From positions 1 to 64,000 of the forward strand of contig NZ_NOZR01000023.1 in assembly GCF_002250655.1 (NCBI RefSeq): 64,000 bases of DNA, written 5' to 3'. Each line of letters begins with the position of its first letter. Within the stretch, counting starts at the first letter, position 1. A model generated the notes under the pieces. It saw nothing but the letters and a program-made list of their open reading frames with translations. It did not search any database and was not told the DNA's origin. Positions 34,763 through 43,512 of this stretch are shown here, one piece after another. The position numbers and the translations under genes were made by a program. The stretch comes from Mycolicibacterium sphagni (lineage in GTDB: Bacteria > Actinomycetota > Actinomycetes > Mycobacteriales > Mycobacteriaceae).

Positions 34763-34780
34763 CAACCAATCGATCGGTTT
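34763..34780. promoter_or_regulatory. palindromic operator, site 4
   Basis: CAACCAATCGATCGGTTT, a variant of the cluster consensus with T instead of A before the central CGATCG, lies 58 bases upstream of the Rieske oxygenase start in the divergent promoter region shared with an aldehyde dehydrogenase. Confidence 0.65.
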
Positions 34781-34887
34781 AATCCGGTCAGGTTTGGACG
34801 GCTTGACGACTCGACCTGCGTTGTCATCGTAGTCGGAGTAAAAGATGCGAAATCCTTGACGCCGCTGTCGCGTAGCCAATAGCATCG

Positions 34888-34905
34888 TAACCAATCGATC
34901 GGTTG
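34888..34905. promoter_or_regulatory. palindromic operator, site 5
   Basis: TAACCAATCGATCGGTTG, on the aldehyde dehydrogenase side of the same divergent region, lies 19 bases from ATG 34925 and 34 bases from GTG 34940. Together with site 4 it gives each direction its own copy. Confidence 0.65.
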
Positions 34906-34924
34906 GTCGAATTGATCCTCAAGG

Positions 34925-36403
34925 ATGCGGAGGAATTCGGTGGTGGTGGCAGACCGGTCGGAGTTCTTCATCGGCGGCGGATGGGTGCGGCCGAGCACCT
35001 CGGACGTGATTGAGGTGATATCGCCAATCACCGAGAAGGTCCTCGCCGTCGCACCTGCGGGCAGCACGGCCGACATTGACGCCGCGGTCGCCGCCGCGCG
35101 AACAGCGTTCGCCTCCGGGCCTTGGCCGCGCATGACCGCAGCTGAGCGCGCCGACGTGTTGGATCGACTGGTCGCAGCCATCGCGGAGCGCAGCGCAGAC
35201 TTCGCCATGACCATCACCGAGGAAAACGGGTCGCCGTTGGCTTTCTCCGAACTGGGACAAGTCGGGCTAGCCACCATGGCGCTGGCGTACTTTGCTGCCC
35301 TGGCACGTCATTTCGCTTTCGAGGAAGAGCGTGAGGGCCTGATGAGTCGGGCTCGGGTCATCAGATCACCGGTTGGCGTGGTGGGCGCCATCGTCCCGTG
35401 GAACATCCCGCTGTTGAGCATCGTCATGAAACTGGGCCCGGCATTAGCCGCTGGATGCACGGTAGTCGTGAAGCCCTCGCCCGAGACGCCGCTGGACAGC
35501 TACATTTTGGCTGAATGTCTTCTGCAGGCTGGCATTCCAGATGGGGTCGTTAACATCGTGCCCGGTGGGCGCGAAACGGGTGAACACCTCGTGAGCCACC
35601 CGGGCGTGGACAAGATCTCGTTCACAGGATCTGTAACCGCGGGTCAACAAATCGGGGCGCGCTGCGGTCGACTCCTGCGCCCTGTCACGTTGGAGCTCGG
35701 CGGCAAGTCGGCGGCGGTACTTTGTGAGGACGTCGATCTGTCCGCGACGATTCCTGCGCTCATCCCATCGATCATGGGCAACAACGGCCAGATGTGTGTA
35801 GCGCAGACCCGTGTGCTGGCCCCCCGCGCGCGTTACCACGATGTCGTGGAAGCGCTGGCGGCTGAAGTTTCAGCGCTATCAATTGGTGATCCCCGCGATA
35901 AGGCCACCGATGTTGGGCCGTTGGTATCTCAGCGCCAGCGCGACCGCGTCGAGAGTTACCTTCGGCTGGGTCGAAGCGAGGGTGCCAGGGTCGCGGCCGG
36001 TGGCGGTCGGCCAGATGCCAGTCCCATCGGCTGGTTCATCGAACCCACCGTGTTCGCTGACGTGGACAACGGGATGCGGATCGCGCAAGAGGAAATCTTT
36101 GGGCCGGTGGTAGCAGTCATTCCGTACGAGTCGTCCGCAGATGCGGTGCGGATCGCCAATGATTCGGTGTACGGATTGTCGGGGTCGGTGTGGGGAACCG
36201 ATATCGACCAAGCCACCGCGATCGCACGTCAGGTCCGCACCGGCACGATCACCGTTAACGGCTTCGCTTTTGAATTTAACTGCCCGTTCGGCGGCGTCAA
36301 GTCCTCAGGGATCGGTCGCGAGTTTGGACCGGAGGGCCTGAGCGCGTTTCTTGAAGACAAGACGCTATGCGTCGCGAATACGACGTCGGCCATCTACACC
36401 TAG
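34925..36403 (+). CDS. aldehyde dehydrogenase
   Basis: An aldehyde dehydrogenase of up to 492 residues. Key residues are N160 in VPWNIP, E257 in VTLELGGKS and the nucleophile C291 in NNGQMCVAQ. The C-terminus has CPFGGVKSSGIGREFG. GTG at 34940 has the better ribosome-binding site (GGAGG six bases before it) and may be the true start, giving 487 residues. It faces away from the Rieske oxygenase across operator sites 4 and 5 and is followed by an alcohol dehydrogenase, so the pair can take a primary alcohol to an acid. Confidence 0.9.
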   Translation: MRRNSVVVADRSEFFIGGGWVRPSTSDVIEVISPITEKVLAVAPAGSTADIDAAVAAARTAFASGPWPRMTAAERADVLDRLVAAIAERSADFAMTITEENGSPLAFSELGQVGLATMALAYFAALARHFAFEEEREGLMSRARVIRSPVGVVGAIVPWNIPLLSIVMKLGPALAAGCTVVVKPSPETPLDSYILAECLLQAGIPDGVVNIVPGGRETGEHLVSHPGVDKISFTGSVTAGQQIGARCGRLLRPVTLELGGKSAAVLCEDVDLSATIPALIPSIMGNNGQMCVAQTRVLAPRARYHDVVEALAAEVSALSIGDPRDKATDVGPLVSQRQRDRVESYLRLGRSEGARVAAGGGRPDASPIGWFIEPTVFADVDNGMRIAQEEIFGPVVAVIPYESSADAVRIANDSVYGLSGSVWGTDIDQATAIARQVRTGTITVNGFAFEFNCPFGGVKSSGIGREFGPEGLSAFLEDKTLCVANTTSAIYT

Positions 36404-36477
36404 ACCCAGACTTCGGTCTTCACCATCCTTGTACATACGACATCCCGATCACTCGAGAATTGAAAAAGGGCCAGATC

Positions 36478-37587
36478 ATGCCAATGAAAGCTGCGGTTGT
36501 GCGCGAGCACGGGACCGTAAAGATCGAGGAAGTGCAGATCCCGGAGCCGGGTCGTGGTGAAGTGCGCGTTCGAATGGTCGCCACCGGACTGTGCCAAACC
36601 GATGTGATGGTTTGTGAGGGCGGCTTTCCCGCAACGTTGCCTGTGGTACTTGGCCACGAAGGCGCGGGCGTCGTCGACTCTGTCGGGCCCGGGGTAACCG
36701 GCCTCGCGATCGGCGACAAGGTTCTCATGACGATCGTGATGTGCTGCGGTTACTGCTTTCAATGTGAACGCGGTGATGGAGAGCTATGTGAAACACTGGC
36801 GCCGATGGCGATGACCAGCGCCATGCTCGACGGCACCGTACGATTGCATGACTCTGCCGGTGTTGAACTTCATCACTCGTTCTGTCAGTCGTCGCTGGCC
36901 GAATTTGCCGTCGTGCCACAAGAAGTCGTGACCAAGGTCCGCGACGACGCCCCTTTGGACCTGCTCTGCGTACTGGCCTGCGGGGCTACCACGGGGATCG
37001 GAGCGGTGCTGCGCCGCGCGAAGATCGAAGCCGGCGCTCATGTCCTGGTTGTCGGGGCTGGCGGTGTCGGTCTTGCCGCTGTGGCCGCGGCTAGACTGGC
37101 GGGCGCATCGACGATTCTGGTCTCCGATCCCGAAGTCCATCGCCGTGACGTAGCTATCAATATGGGCGCGACCCACACCATCGATCCACTCGAGAATGAC
37201 CTGGTCGCCAAAGCTTTCGAGCTGACCGGGCGCGGCATGGACTACGCTTTCGATGCGGCTGGTGCTGCCAGCACTTTCGATCAATCTCTTGCCGCTATTC
37301 GTGCTGGCGGTGAAGTCGTCCTCCTCGCGATACACGCACTGACGGATGCGGTTTCGGTTCCGGTGCTAGCCATGCTGTTACAGAAGCGGGTCACCGGTTC
37401 GTCGCAAGGTTCGATCAAACCGCACACAGATCTACCAATCCTCGTCGATCTCGTGATGAGCGGCAAGCTTGCGCTGGAGCCTCTCATTGCTCGGCGTGTC
37501 GGTCTCGACGAACTCCCCGGCGCGATGAGCGATATGCAAAAGCATCCAGGCCGCACCGTGGTCGTGTTCCCACCCGCTGACGTCTGA
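36478..37587 (+). CDS. zinc-dependent alcohol dehydrogenase
   Basis: A 369-residue medium-chain alcohol dehydrogenase of the class III/mycothiol-dependent-like group. Catalytic zinc ligands are C39 (GLCQTD) and H60-E61 (GHEG). The structural zinc site C90, C93, C96, C104 (CGYCFQCERGDGELC) is intact, and the NAD-binding loop is GAGGVGLAA. It should oxidise an alcohol intermediate to the aldehyde used by the upstream aldehyde dehydrogenase. The ATG at 36478 is followed by another at 36484; the ribosome-binding region is weak (AAAGGG 11 bases before). Confidence 0.9.
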   Translation: MPMKAAVVREHGTVKIEEVQIPEPGRGEVRVRMVATGLCQTDVMVCEGGFPATLPVVLGHEGAGVVDSVGPGVTGLAIGDKVLMTIVMCCGYCFQCERGDGELCETLAPMAMTSAMLDGTVRLHDSAGVELHHSFCQSSLAEFAVVPQEVVTKVRDDAPLDLLCVLACGATTGIGAVLRRAKIEAGAHVLVVGAGGVGLAAVAAARLAGASTILVSDPEVHRRDVAINMGATHTIDPLENDLVAKAFELTGRGMDYAFDAAGAASTFDQSLAAIRAGGEVVLLAIHALTDAVSVPVLAMLLQKRVTGSSQGSIKPHTDLPILVDLVMSGKLALEPLIARRVGLDELPGAMSDMQKHPGRTVVVFPPADV

Positions 37588-37637
37588 TTGTTTAGATCGG
37601 TGCGTTGACACGGGCGGCGGCGCAGCACATACTACGA

Positions 37638-37654
37638 AACCAAACGATCGGTTG
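37638..37654. promoter_or_regulatory. palindromic operator, site 6
   Basis: AACCAAACGATCGGTTG lies 51 bases after the alcohol dehydrogenase and 158 bases before the hydrolase gene. It is followed immediately by a purine-rich GGGAGACGAAGA and GTG codons at 37666 and 37668, the same layout as site 3, so a short leader or small frame may begin here. Confidence 0.65.
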
Positions 37655-37665
37655 GGAGACGAAGA

Positions 37666-37809
37666 GTGTGGGATCATCGCGATTGCCGAAGCTCGATGAA
37701 ACTCGTCGCCGCCAGGTACTTCATCCGTCGATCGTTCGTCAGCGCACCGGTCCAGCTCCGCACAGCGACGACGGCCCAGTCGGATGTGTGCAATGGAACG
37801 GAGAAGTAA
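37666..37809 (+). CDS. possible 47-residue leader ORF
   Basis: A 47-codon frame from GTG 37666 to TAA 37807-37809, starting 11 bases after operator site 6 behind GGGAGACGAAG and ending three bases before the hydrolase ATG. The product is basic, with no recognised motif. The placement of operator, ribosome-binding site and start resembles that of the monooxygenase at 25015, but codon bias is not convincing. Confidence 0.25.
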   Translation: MWDHRDCRSSMKLVAARYFIRRSFVSAPVQLRTATTAQSDVCNGTEK

Positions 37810-37812
37810 CGA

Positions 37813-38598
37813 ATGCCGACCAGAGTCGTTCGTGGGACCAGCCTGCATTACGCGGATCACGGTCGCGGAGACGTGGTACTGCTCATCCACGGCTACTGTA
37901 TGAACTTGCATCTGTGGGATGCCCAGGTCGTGGAGCTGTCAAAGACCCATCGGGTTATCGCCCTCGACATGCCAGGGCATGGCAAGTCTGAGCCCTTGCA
38001 GCCAGGTTTCAGCTTCGAAGATGTCGGGCAGCTGTTCCTCGCGTTCCTCGACGCGCTCGAGGTCAACGAGTTTCACGTGGCTGGGATGTCGCAAGGCGGC
38101 TTTACCGCACTTCGGATGGCCCTGGCCGCACCTCAGCGGGTTCGTAGCCTTGTTCTCGTCGCCAGTGCGCCCAGAGGCAAGGTTAACGAGGCGTTTTCGG
38201 GGATGGTCCAAGGTTTTCGAGACGGCCAACGCGACACCATCATCCCGATGGTGGTGACGTTGCAGATGGAACCAGGTACCGCTGATCGTGACCCCGACCT
38301 GATCAAGAAGCAGATCGCGGCGATCGACCATGAACTCTCGGATGAGTCTCTCATCGCGTTCGGGGAGGCGGTACTCACTCAGACCGACGTGACTGATCGG
38401 TTGCCGGACATCAGCGTGCCTGTCCTGCTAATCCATGGCGATGCCGACAGCGGCATTCCCGTGAGTGAAGCACGGGAAGCCGCCAAGCTGTTTCCGAACG
38501 TTCGTTTAATCGAGATCGCCGGAGGCGGTCACAACATCAACATCCAGAGTGCGAGCGAGGTGTCTGCAGCCTTGTCAAGTTTCTATCGCAGCTTCTGA
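37813..38598 (+). CDS. alpha/beta-fold hydrolase
   Basis: A 261-residue alpha/beta hydrolase. The oxyanion region is LLIHGYCMN, the nucleophile S93 in AGMSQGGF, the acid probably the aspartate in IHGDADSGIP, and the histidine in GGGHNIN near the C-terminus. Proteins of this kind hydrolyse esters, lactones or C-C bonds in ring-cleavage products; which applies here cannot be said. The ATG follows GGAG by about ten bases. It begins a co-directional run through 43,875 that includes two crotonases, the thiolase-like/DUF35 pair and a ligase. Confidence 0.85.
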   Translation: MPTRVVRGTSLHYADHGRGDVVLLIHGYCMNLHLWDAQVVELSKTHRVIALDMPGHGKSEPLQPGFSFEDVGQLFLAFLDALEVNEFHVAGMSQGGFTALRMALAAPQRVRSLVLVASAPRGKVNEAFSGMVQGFRDGQRDTIIPMVVTLQMEPGTADRDPDLIKKQIAAIDHELSDESLIAFGEAVLTQTDVTDRLPDISVPVLLIHGDADSGIPVSEAREAAKLFPNVRLIEIAGGGHNINIQSASEVSAALSSFYRSF

Positions 38599-38631
38599 AA
38601 TCCATTGAAAGCAAGAGAAAGACACGAATCT

Positions 38632-39456
38632 ATGACCGCAACAGAAGACCGAGCGGCGTCGGTCTCTTCTGGGCCTCTGCCGACGCTTCCACCGACGATT
38701 ACCTACGAGCCGCGTGGGCATATCGTGATCATCACGATCAACCGTCCCGAAGCACTCAACGCACTGAGCATTGACATGATGGCGGGAATCGACGCCGCGT
38801 TTGCGGCCTTCAACGCCGATCCCGATCTCTGGGTTGCCGTCTTCACCGCAGCGGGTGAGAAATCGTTTTGCGCCGGTGGCGATCTCGACGAAACCATTAA
38901 TTTGTTGACCAGCAATCAGCGTAATCAACTGATCCCCGACGACACCAAGCGCTTCTTTTCCGATGTGTTCAAGCCGATTGTGGCGGCGGTCAACGGCTAC
39001 TGCATCGCGGGTGGCCTGGAAATGCTTCAGGGCACCGATATCCGAATTGCTGCCCCGCATGCCAGTTTCGGGTTAGGGGAAGTCCGCTGGGGCCTAGTGC
39101 CAGGAGGCGGCTCTCACATCAGGCTGCCACGGCAGATCCCCTGGGCGGTCGCGATGGAGATCCTGTTGCTGGGCCGCACAATCGACGCCGCCCGAGCACG
39201 CGAAGTCGGCCTGATCAACGAAATTGTGCCGATGGACCAACTCCTTGACCGCGCGATCGCGATCGCTGAACTGCTCTGCACCAATGGACCGGTGGCGGTA
39301 CGCACTGCAAAAGAGATCAGCGTGCGAGCAATGAACCTCGAGCCGGGGTTCGTGCTGGAAGGTGCGTTGTCGGAAAAGGCTTTCGCGAGTGACGACGCCA
39401 AGGAAGGTCCGCGTGCATTTCTTGAGAAGCGGCGGCCCGAATTCAAAGGGCGGTGA
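38632..39456 (+). CDS. enoyl-CoA hydratase/isomerase (crotonase)
   Basis: A 274-residue crotonase. The oxyanion-hole segments are SFCAGGDLDE and CIAGGLEM. Both catalytic glutamates of classical hydratases are present: E130 (AGGLE) and E150 (FGLGEVRWGL). It should hydrate a 2-enoyl-CoA. The ATG at 38632 lies just before the conserved part and 33 bases after the hydrolase stop. It is followed within eight bases by the thiolase-like gene. Confidence 0.9.
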   Translation: MTATEDRAASVSSGPLPTLPPTITYEPRGHIVIITINRPEALNALSIDMMAGIDAAFAAFNADPDLWVAVFTAAGEKSFCAGGDLDETINLLTSNQRNQLIPDDTKRFFSDVFKPIVAAVNGYCIAGGLEMLQGTDIRIAAPHASFGLGEVRWGLVPGGGSHIRLPRQIPWAVAMEILLLGRTIDAARAREVGLINEIVPMDQLLDRAIAIAELLCTNGPVAVRTAKEISVRAMNLEPGFVLEGALSEKAFASDDAKEGPRAFLEKRRPEFKGR

Positions 39457-39463
39457 ATTGACT

Positions 39464-40645
39464 ATGGCCAGCGCGGCCACGACACTCCGGGGCAGGGCGT
39501 GCGTCACCGGAATCGGAACGACTGAATACACCCGCGGCAAGGGATCGATGGTCTCGAACTTGCTGCTTTTGTTGCGCGCGTCAGTGGCGGCGATCAACGA
39601 TGCCGGGCTGCTGCCCACAGAGATCGACGGAATCATAGCTCCGATTACTGGCGGATCAGTGCGCGAACTCGCGGCGAATCTGGGAACGACAGACCTGCGC
39701 TTCTCGGGAAAGATTGACAACGGTGGTGCCAGCGCGGTTTCCGCGCTGCGGATGGCCGGGTTGGCCGTAGCCACTGGAGCGGCCCGCCACGTTCTGGTGC
39801 CGGTCGGGTGGAATGGATACTCATCCTTTCGTGCACGCGAGGCAGAGGAACTCGGCATCCTTCCAGGCGCTGTGGCCCGGGACTACTACATGCCCACCGG
39901 GGCCACGGCGCCGCCGCAGTGGTTTGCGATGCTTGCTCGAAGACACATGCACGACTATGCCTTGCGCTCTGAGGCACTCGGTGAGATCGCGGTCGCATTC
40001 CGCGCGCACGCGCAGCTCAACCCGCAAGCCGTCATGCGCGGAAAGCCGATGACGCTCGACGATTACTTGGCGGCGCCTATCATTTCCGATCCCTACCGAC
40101 TACTGGACTGCAGCCTCGAAACCGACGGTGCCGCAGCCATCGTCGTTAGCGCCCGCGAACGCGCAGAAGATCTCCCGTCGCGGCCGGTTCATATAGCCGG
40201 TGCGGCCGAGGGCCACCCCTTCCCGGCTGACTGTTACCTCAACCGATCCGACACACATCATATCGGTCTACACACGGCGGCACCCGAGGCGTTCGCCATG
40301 GCGGAACTGACACCCAAAGACGTGGATTTCGCTGAGATCTATGACTGTTTCACCTTCGAGGCATTGCAACAGATCGAGGCCGCGGGGTTCTGTCCCGCAG
40401 GAGAAGGCCAAGATTTCATCGCCGACGGCGCGATCCGCCTCGGGGGCGCACTTCCGGTCAACACACACGGCGGACTTCTTTCGGAAGCGCACATTCTCGG
40501 GATGAATCACATCGTCGAGGCCATACGCCAACTCCGTGGCGACGCTGGCGATCGGCAAGTCGACGATGCCCAGGTGGGTATCGTGACTGGTTTCGGCGAT
40601 TTCGGTGAGGGCAGTATTGCCGTACTTACACGGAGTGCACCATGA
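39464..40645 (+). CDS. thiolase-like protein (SCP-x/Ltp2-type)
   Basis: A 393-residue protein of the thiolase superfamily related to lipid-transfer-protein/SCP-x thiolases and steroid aldolases. The position of the usual acyl-accepting cysteine is DNGGASAV, with no cysteine, so classical thiolysis is unlikely unless another residue serves. The C-terminal half has FAEIYDCFTFEALQQIEAAGFC and NTHGGLLSEAHILGMNHIVEA, the region that carries catalytic residues in this group. It overlaps the DUF35 gene (ATGA). Such thiolase-like/DUF35 pairs include the retro-aldolase Ltp2-ChsH2, so C-C bond cleavage by an aldol route is a serious alternative. Confidence 0.8.
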   Translation: MASAATTLRGRACVTGIGTTEYTRGKGSMVSNLLLLLRASVAAINDAGLLPTEIDGIIAPITGGSVRELAANLGTTDLRFSGKIDNGGASAVSALRMAGLAVATGAARHVLVPVGWNGYSSFRAREAEELGILPGAVARDYYMPTGATAPPQWFAMLARRHMHDYALRSEALGEIAVAFRAHAQLNPQAVMRGKPMTLDDYLAAPIISDPYRLLDCSLETDGAAAIVVSARERAEDLPSRPVHIAGAAEGHPFPADCYLNRSDTHHIGLHTAAPEAFAMAELTPKDVDFAEIYDCFTFEALQQIEAAGFCPAGEGQDFIADGAIRLGGALPVNTHGGLLSEAHILGMNHIVEAIRQLRGDAGDRQVDDAQVGIVTGFGDFGEGSIAVLTRSAP

Positions 40646-41064
40646 CTGTCGAACAGGTCGCCGTTGGCCGTCCACTGCCTGAATTGCATGGTTTGACAAA
40701 GCAATTCTATGCCGCGCTGGGCGAAGGCAGACTCGATTTCCAGCGCTGCACGACGTGTCAGCGGTGGCAGTTTCCTCCCCGCGAGATGTGCCCGCGATGC
40801 ACCACCGAGACTCTGGCATGGGAAGCGTCACCTCAGACTGGTGTGGTCTTCACTTACACCGTCGTCCATAGGCCCTTGCATCCGGCTTTCGCTGCTGTTC
40901 CGTATGTCGTTGTCGGCGTGCAGTTCGATTCTGGCCCAAGGCTGATGGGTCGCCTGATCGGTGTGAGCGTCGACGAGGTGGAAATCGGGATGCCCATCAG
41001 GCTGGCAACCAGAATCGACTCCGACGGCGTTCCCCAGATCGAGTTCGAAAGGACCTCGCGATGA
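40642..41064 (+). CDS. DUF35 OB-fold, zinc-ribbon protein
   Basis: A 140-residue protein with a rubredoxin-like zinc ribbon (C36-x2-C39 and C50-x2-C53) followed by a DUF35 OB-fold domain (VFTYTVVHRP, YVVVGVQFDSGPRLMGRLIG). DUF35 proteins bind CoA esters and form complexes with thiolase-like or hydratase partners. The overlap with the preceding thiolase-like gene strongly suggests a heteromer. Confidence 0.9.
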   Translation: MTVEQVAVGRPLPELHGLTKQFYAALGEGRLDFQRCTTCQRWQFPPREMCPRCTTETLAWEASPQTGVVFTYTVVHRPLHPAFAAVPYVVVGVQFDSGPRLMGRLIGVSVDEVEIGMPIRLATRIDSDGVPQIEFERTSR

Positions 41065-41104
41065 CACCCCGTCATTGGGCCGGCCCGCTAGACCGGGGAT
41101 CGTC

Positions 41105-42640
41105 ATGGAGGGGCTGACAGTAGCGGACGTATGCCGACACTATGGCCGAAGCAGCCGCACCGCTGATCGATCGGCGCTCGTGCTCGCCAACGGGAGTGTT
41201 GCCTGGAGCCAAATCGATAGGCATTCAACGCACCTGGCCTTGGCCTTGCTCTCGATCGGGCTGGAGCCCGGCGACAAAGTTGCAGTGCTGATGGCCAACG
41301 ACGGCATCTACTTGGAGGCGATGTACGGGATCGCTAAGGCGGGCCTTGTCATCGTTCCGCTCAACGCGCGATCCGTGGCCCGCGAAATCGCCTATTTCTT
41401 GAGCCGATCCGACGCGAAGGCGGTGATCGTCCACTCGTCCCTCACACAGACCTTGGCTGAAGCGCTGCCTGAGCTCGCGCCGCCTCCAGCGTTCGTCTTC
41501 GTGGTAGGGGAGGAATCCCAACTCGGTGTCTCGTACGCCGAGTTGATTTCCACAGCAACGGCTTCGGCGGCAGAACTACCTTCCGTCGACCCTGACGACC
41601 CTTACTGGCTGTCTTTCACCTCTGGGACCACCGGGCCGCCGAAAGCCGCGTTGGTAACTCACCGCAGGCTGCTCGACACCTGGAACACTTTTGTTCGGGA
41701 ATTCGAATTGACGAGTCGCGACAAGATTCTGCTGGCGGCCCCGATCTACGCGGGTATTGGCTTCAACTTCGCGCTTGCCGCCCTCTACGGAGGGGGGCAG
41801 CTGGTGATGCAGCCGGCATTTGACGCTGCGGCCGCGATCGCTGCGATCGATGAGCACCAGGTGACGATGCTGCCCATGGTGCCCACGATGTACGAGTCGA
41901 TGATGAATCACCCTGCGGCAACTGACGCCGACCTAAGCTCGGTCCGGGTCGTGCTCTCACTTGGGTCTCCCCTGCTCAATAACACCAAGAAAGGGCTTCT
42001 TGCGCTCTTTCCACACGGGGGAATCTATGAATTCTACGGGTCCACCGAACTGGGTGCCACCGCGCTGATCCACCCCGTTGATCAGCTACGCAAGGATCGT
42101 TCCGTCGGTCAAGCAGTGATGGGAGTGCAAATCAGGCTGCTCGACGAGGACGGCAACGACGTTCCCGTCGGCGAAATCGGCGAGATCTACAAACGTGGCC
42201 TAACCATGGGCAGTGCCTATTACCGCAACCCACAAGAGACCGCGTCCATGCACCGTGGGGAGTGGATAACGTCCGGCGACATGGGCCGCTTCGACGACGA
42301 AGGCTATCTCTACGTCGTCGATCGTAAGAAGGACATGATCGTCAGCGGCGGATTCAACGTCTATCCCGCGGAGGTTGAGGACGTAATCGCCGCGATGGCC
42401 GGGGTGCGCGGGGTTGCAGTGATCGGTGCACCCGACAGTCATTGGGGTGAAATCGTTTGCGCGGTAGTCGTTCTCGATGATGGCGTCACCGCAGAAGACG
42501 TCTCAGGGCACGTTAGTCGGGAACTGAGTGACTACAAGCGCCCCAAGCGTTACGTCACTGTTGAGTCGTTGCCTCTGAGCGCAGCCGGAAAAGTTCTCAA
42601 GACCACGTTACGTCAGCAACTCGCAAGCGACGATAGCTAG
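41105..42640 (+). CDS. acyl-CoA synthetase (AMP-forming)
   Basis: A 511-residue adenylate-forming ligase. Motifs are LSFTSGTTGPPKAALVTH, the YGSTELG motif (FYGSTELGATALI), SGDMGRFDDEGYLYVVDRKKDMIVSGGFNVYPAEVE, and the catalytic lysine in PLSAAGKVLKT at the end. It activates a carboxylate to a CoA ester, the second such enzyme of the cluster. ATG 41105 is the likely start, 40 bases after the DUF35 gene; an in-frame start at 41075 would add ten residues without support. Confidence 0.9.
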   Translation: MEGLTVADVCRHYGRSSRTADRSALVLANGSVAWSQIDRHSTHLALALLSIGLEPGDKVAVLMANDGIYLEAMYGIAKAGLVIVPLNARSVAREIAYFLSRSDAKAVIVHSSLTQTLAEALPELAPPPAFVFVVGEESQLGVSYAELISTATASAAELPSVDPDDPYWLSFTSGTTGPPKAALVTHRRLLDTWNTFVREFELTSRDKILLAAPIYAGIGFNFALAALYGGGQLVMQPAFDAAAAIAAIDEHQVTMLPMVPTMYESMMNHPAATDADLSSVRVVLSLGSPLLNNTKKGLLALFPHGGIYEFYGSTELGATALIHPVDQLRKDRSVGQAVMGVQIRLLDEDGNDVPVGEIGEIYKRGLTMGSAYYRNPQETASMHRGEWITSGDMGRFDDEGYLYVVDRKKDMIVSGGFNVYPAEVEDVIAAMAGVRGVAVIGAPDSHWGEIVCAVVVLDDGVTAEDVSGHVSRELSDYKRPKRYVTVESLPLSAAGKVLKTTLRQQLASDDS

Positions 42641-42713
42641 GTAGTGGCGTCCAATCCCCCGCATGAACGTCGCAGACGCACAGCAGTTTTAACAAACAAG
42701 GATAGGAAATTGG

Positions 42714-43499
42714 ATGATGACTGGAGATAAAACCAGCGAGTATCACACGATCCTGACCTCGGTTCGCGATGGCGTTGCGGAACTGAGATTCAACCGCCCA
42801 GAACATATGAACGCGTTGAACTCTGAGCTATTCGGCGAAGCGATCGACTGCCTGAGTGGCTGGAGTCGCGACCCATCAGTGGCTGTGATCGTACTGACCG
42901 GTGGCAACACCGCGTTCGCAGCCGGACTCGACCTCGATGAGCTCGTCCATCACAACGCTGACGACCAGGATCTGTACAACGAGACCACCTACGCGTTCTA
43001 TAAAATGATCTTCGAGTACCCCAAGCCCACGATTGCTTCCATCGCAGGGCCGGCGATCGGCGGCGGCGCTGACATCGTCGGCTTCTGCGATATCCGGATC
43101 GGTGCGACCAGTTCGATCTACTCGTGGCCGCAGGTCAAATTCGGGATGACCACCTTCATCGATCCTCTGTCGAGCATCGTGGGGCTTGGACAGGCCAAGC
43201 GCTTGCTGTTCACCGGGGAGACGATCGACGCCGCCGAAGCGTCGCGGATCGGACTATTAGAGTTGCTGGTTGCCGACGATGCACTCGACGCTCGGACCCA
43301 GAAATTGGCCCGTGCGATCGCGCGCAACGGCATCAAGACGTTACGCGTGTTCAAGGAACAAGCGTTGCGCAGCCCGGCGATGGACCCGTTGGCCGGTTTC
43401 GTTTATGCGCACGCGTTGTACCGAGATGTGTCCCGCGATGCGCAGGTGCAGGCCAATATCCGGGACATGGCGGACAGGCTGAAAGCTAAGACCTCGTGA
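42714..43499 (+). CDS. crotonase-fold protein with substituted catalytic residues
   Basis: A 261-residue enoyl-CoA hydratase/isomerase superfamily member. The oxyanion-hole segments are kept (FAAGLDLDE, AIGGGAD), but the two hydratase glutamates are replaced: D120 in GGGADIV and Q140 in YSWPQVKFGM. With an acid only at the first site, it may act as an isomerase, dehalogenase-like or C-C hydrolase enzyme instead of a hydratase. The start is ATG 42714 (a second ATG follows at 42717) behind AAGGATAGGAAA. It is probably in the same transcript as the ligase upstream. Confidence 0.87.
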   Translation: MMTGDKTSEYHTILTSVRDGVAELRFNRPEHMNALNSELFGEAIDCLSGWSRDPSVAVIVLTGGNTAFAAGLDLDELVHHNADDQDLYNETTYAFYKMIFEYPKPTIASIAGPAIGGGADIVGFCDIRIGATSSIYSWPQVKFGMTTFIDPLSSIVGLGQAKRLLFTGETIDAAEASRIGLLELLVADDALDARTQKLARAIARNGIKTLRVFKEQALRSPAMDPLAGFVYAHALYRDVSRDAQVQANIRDMADRLKAKTS

Positions 43500-43512
43500 A
43501 GCGGGCGACGTC

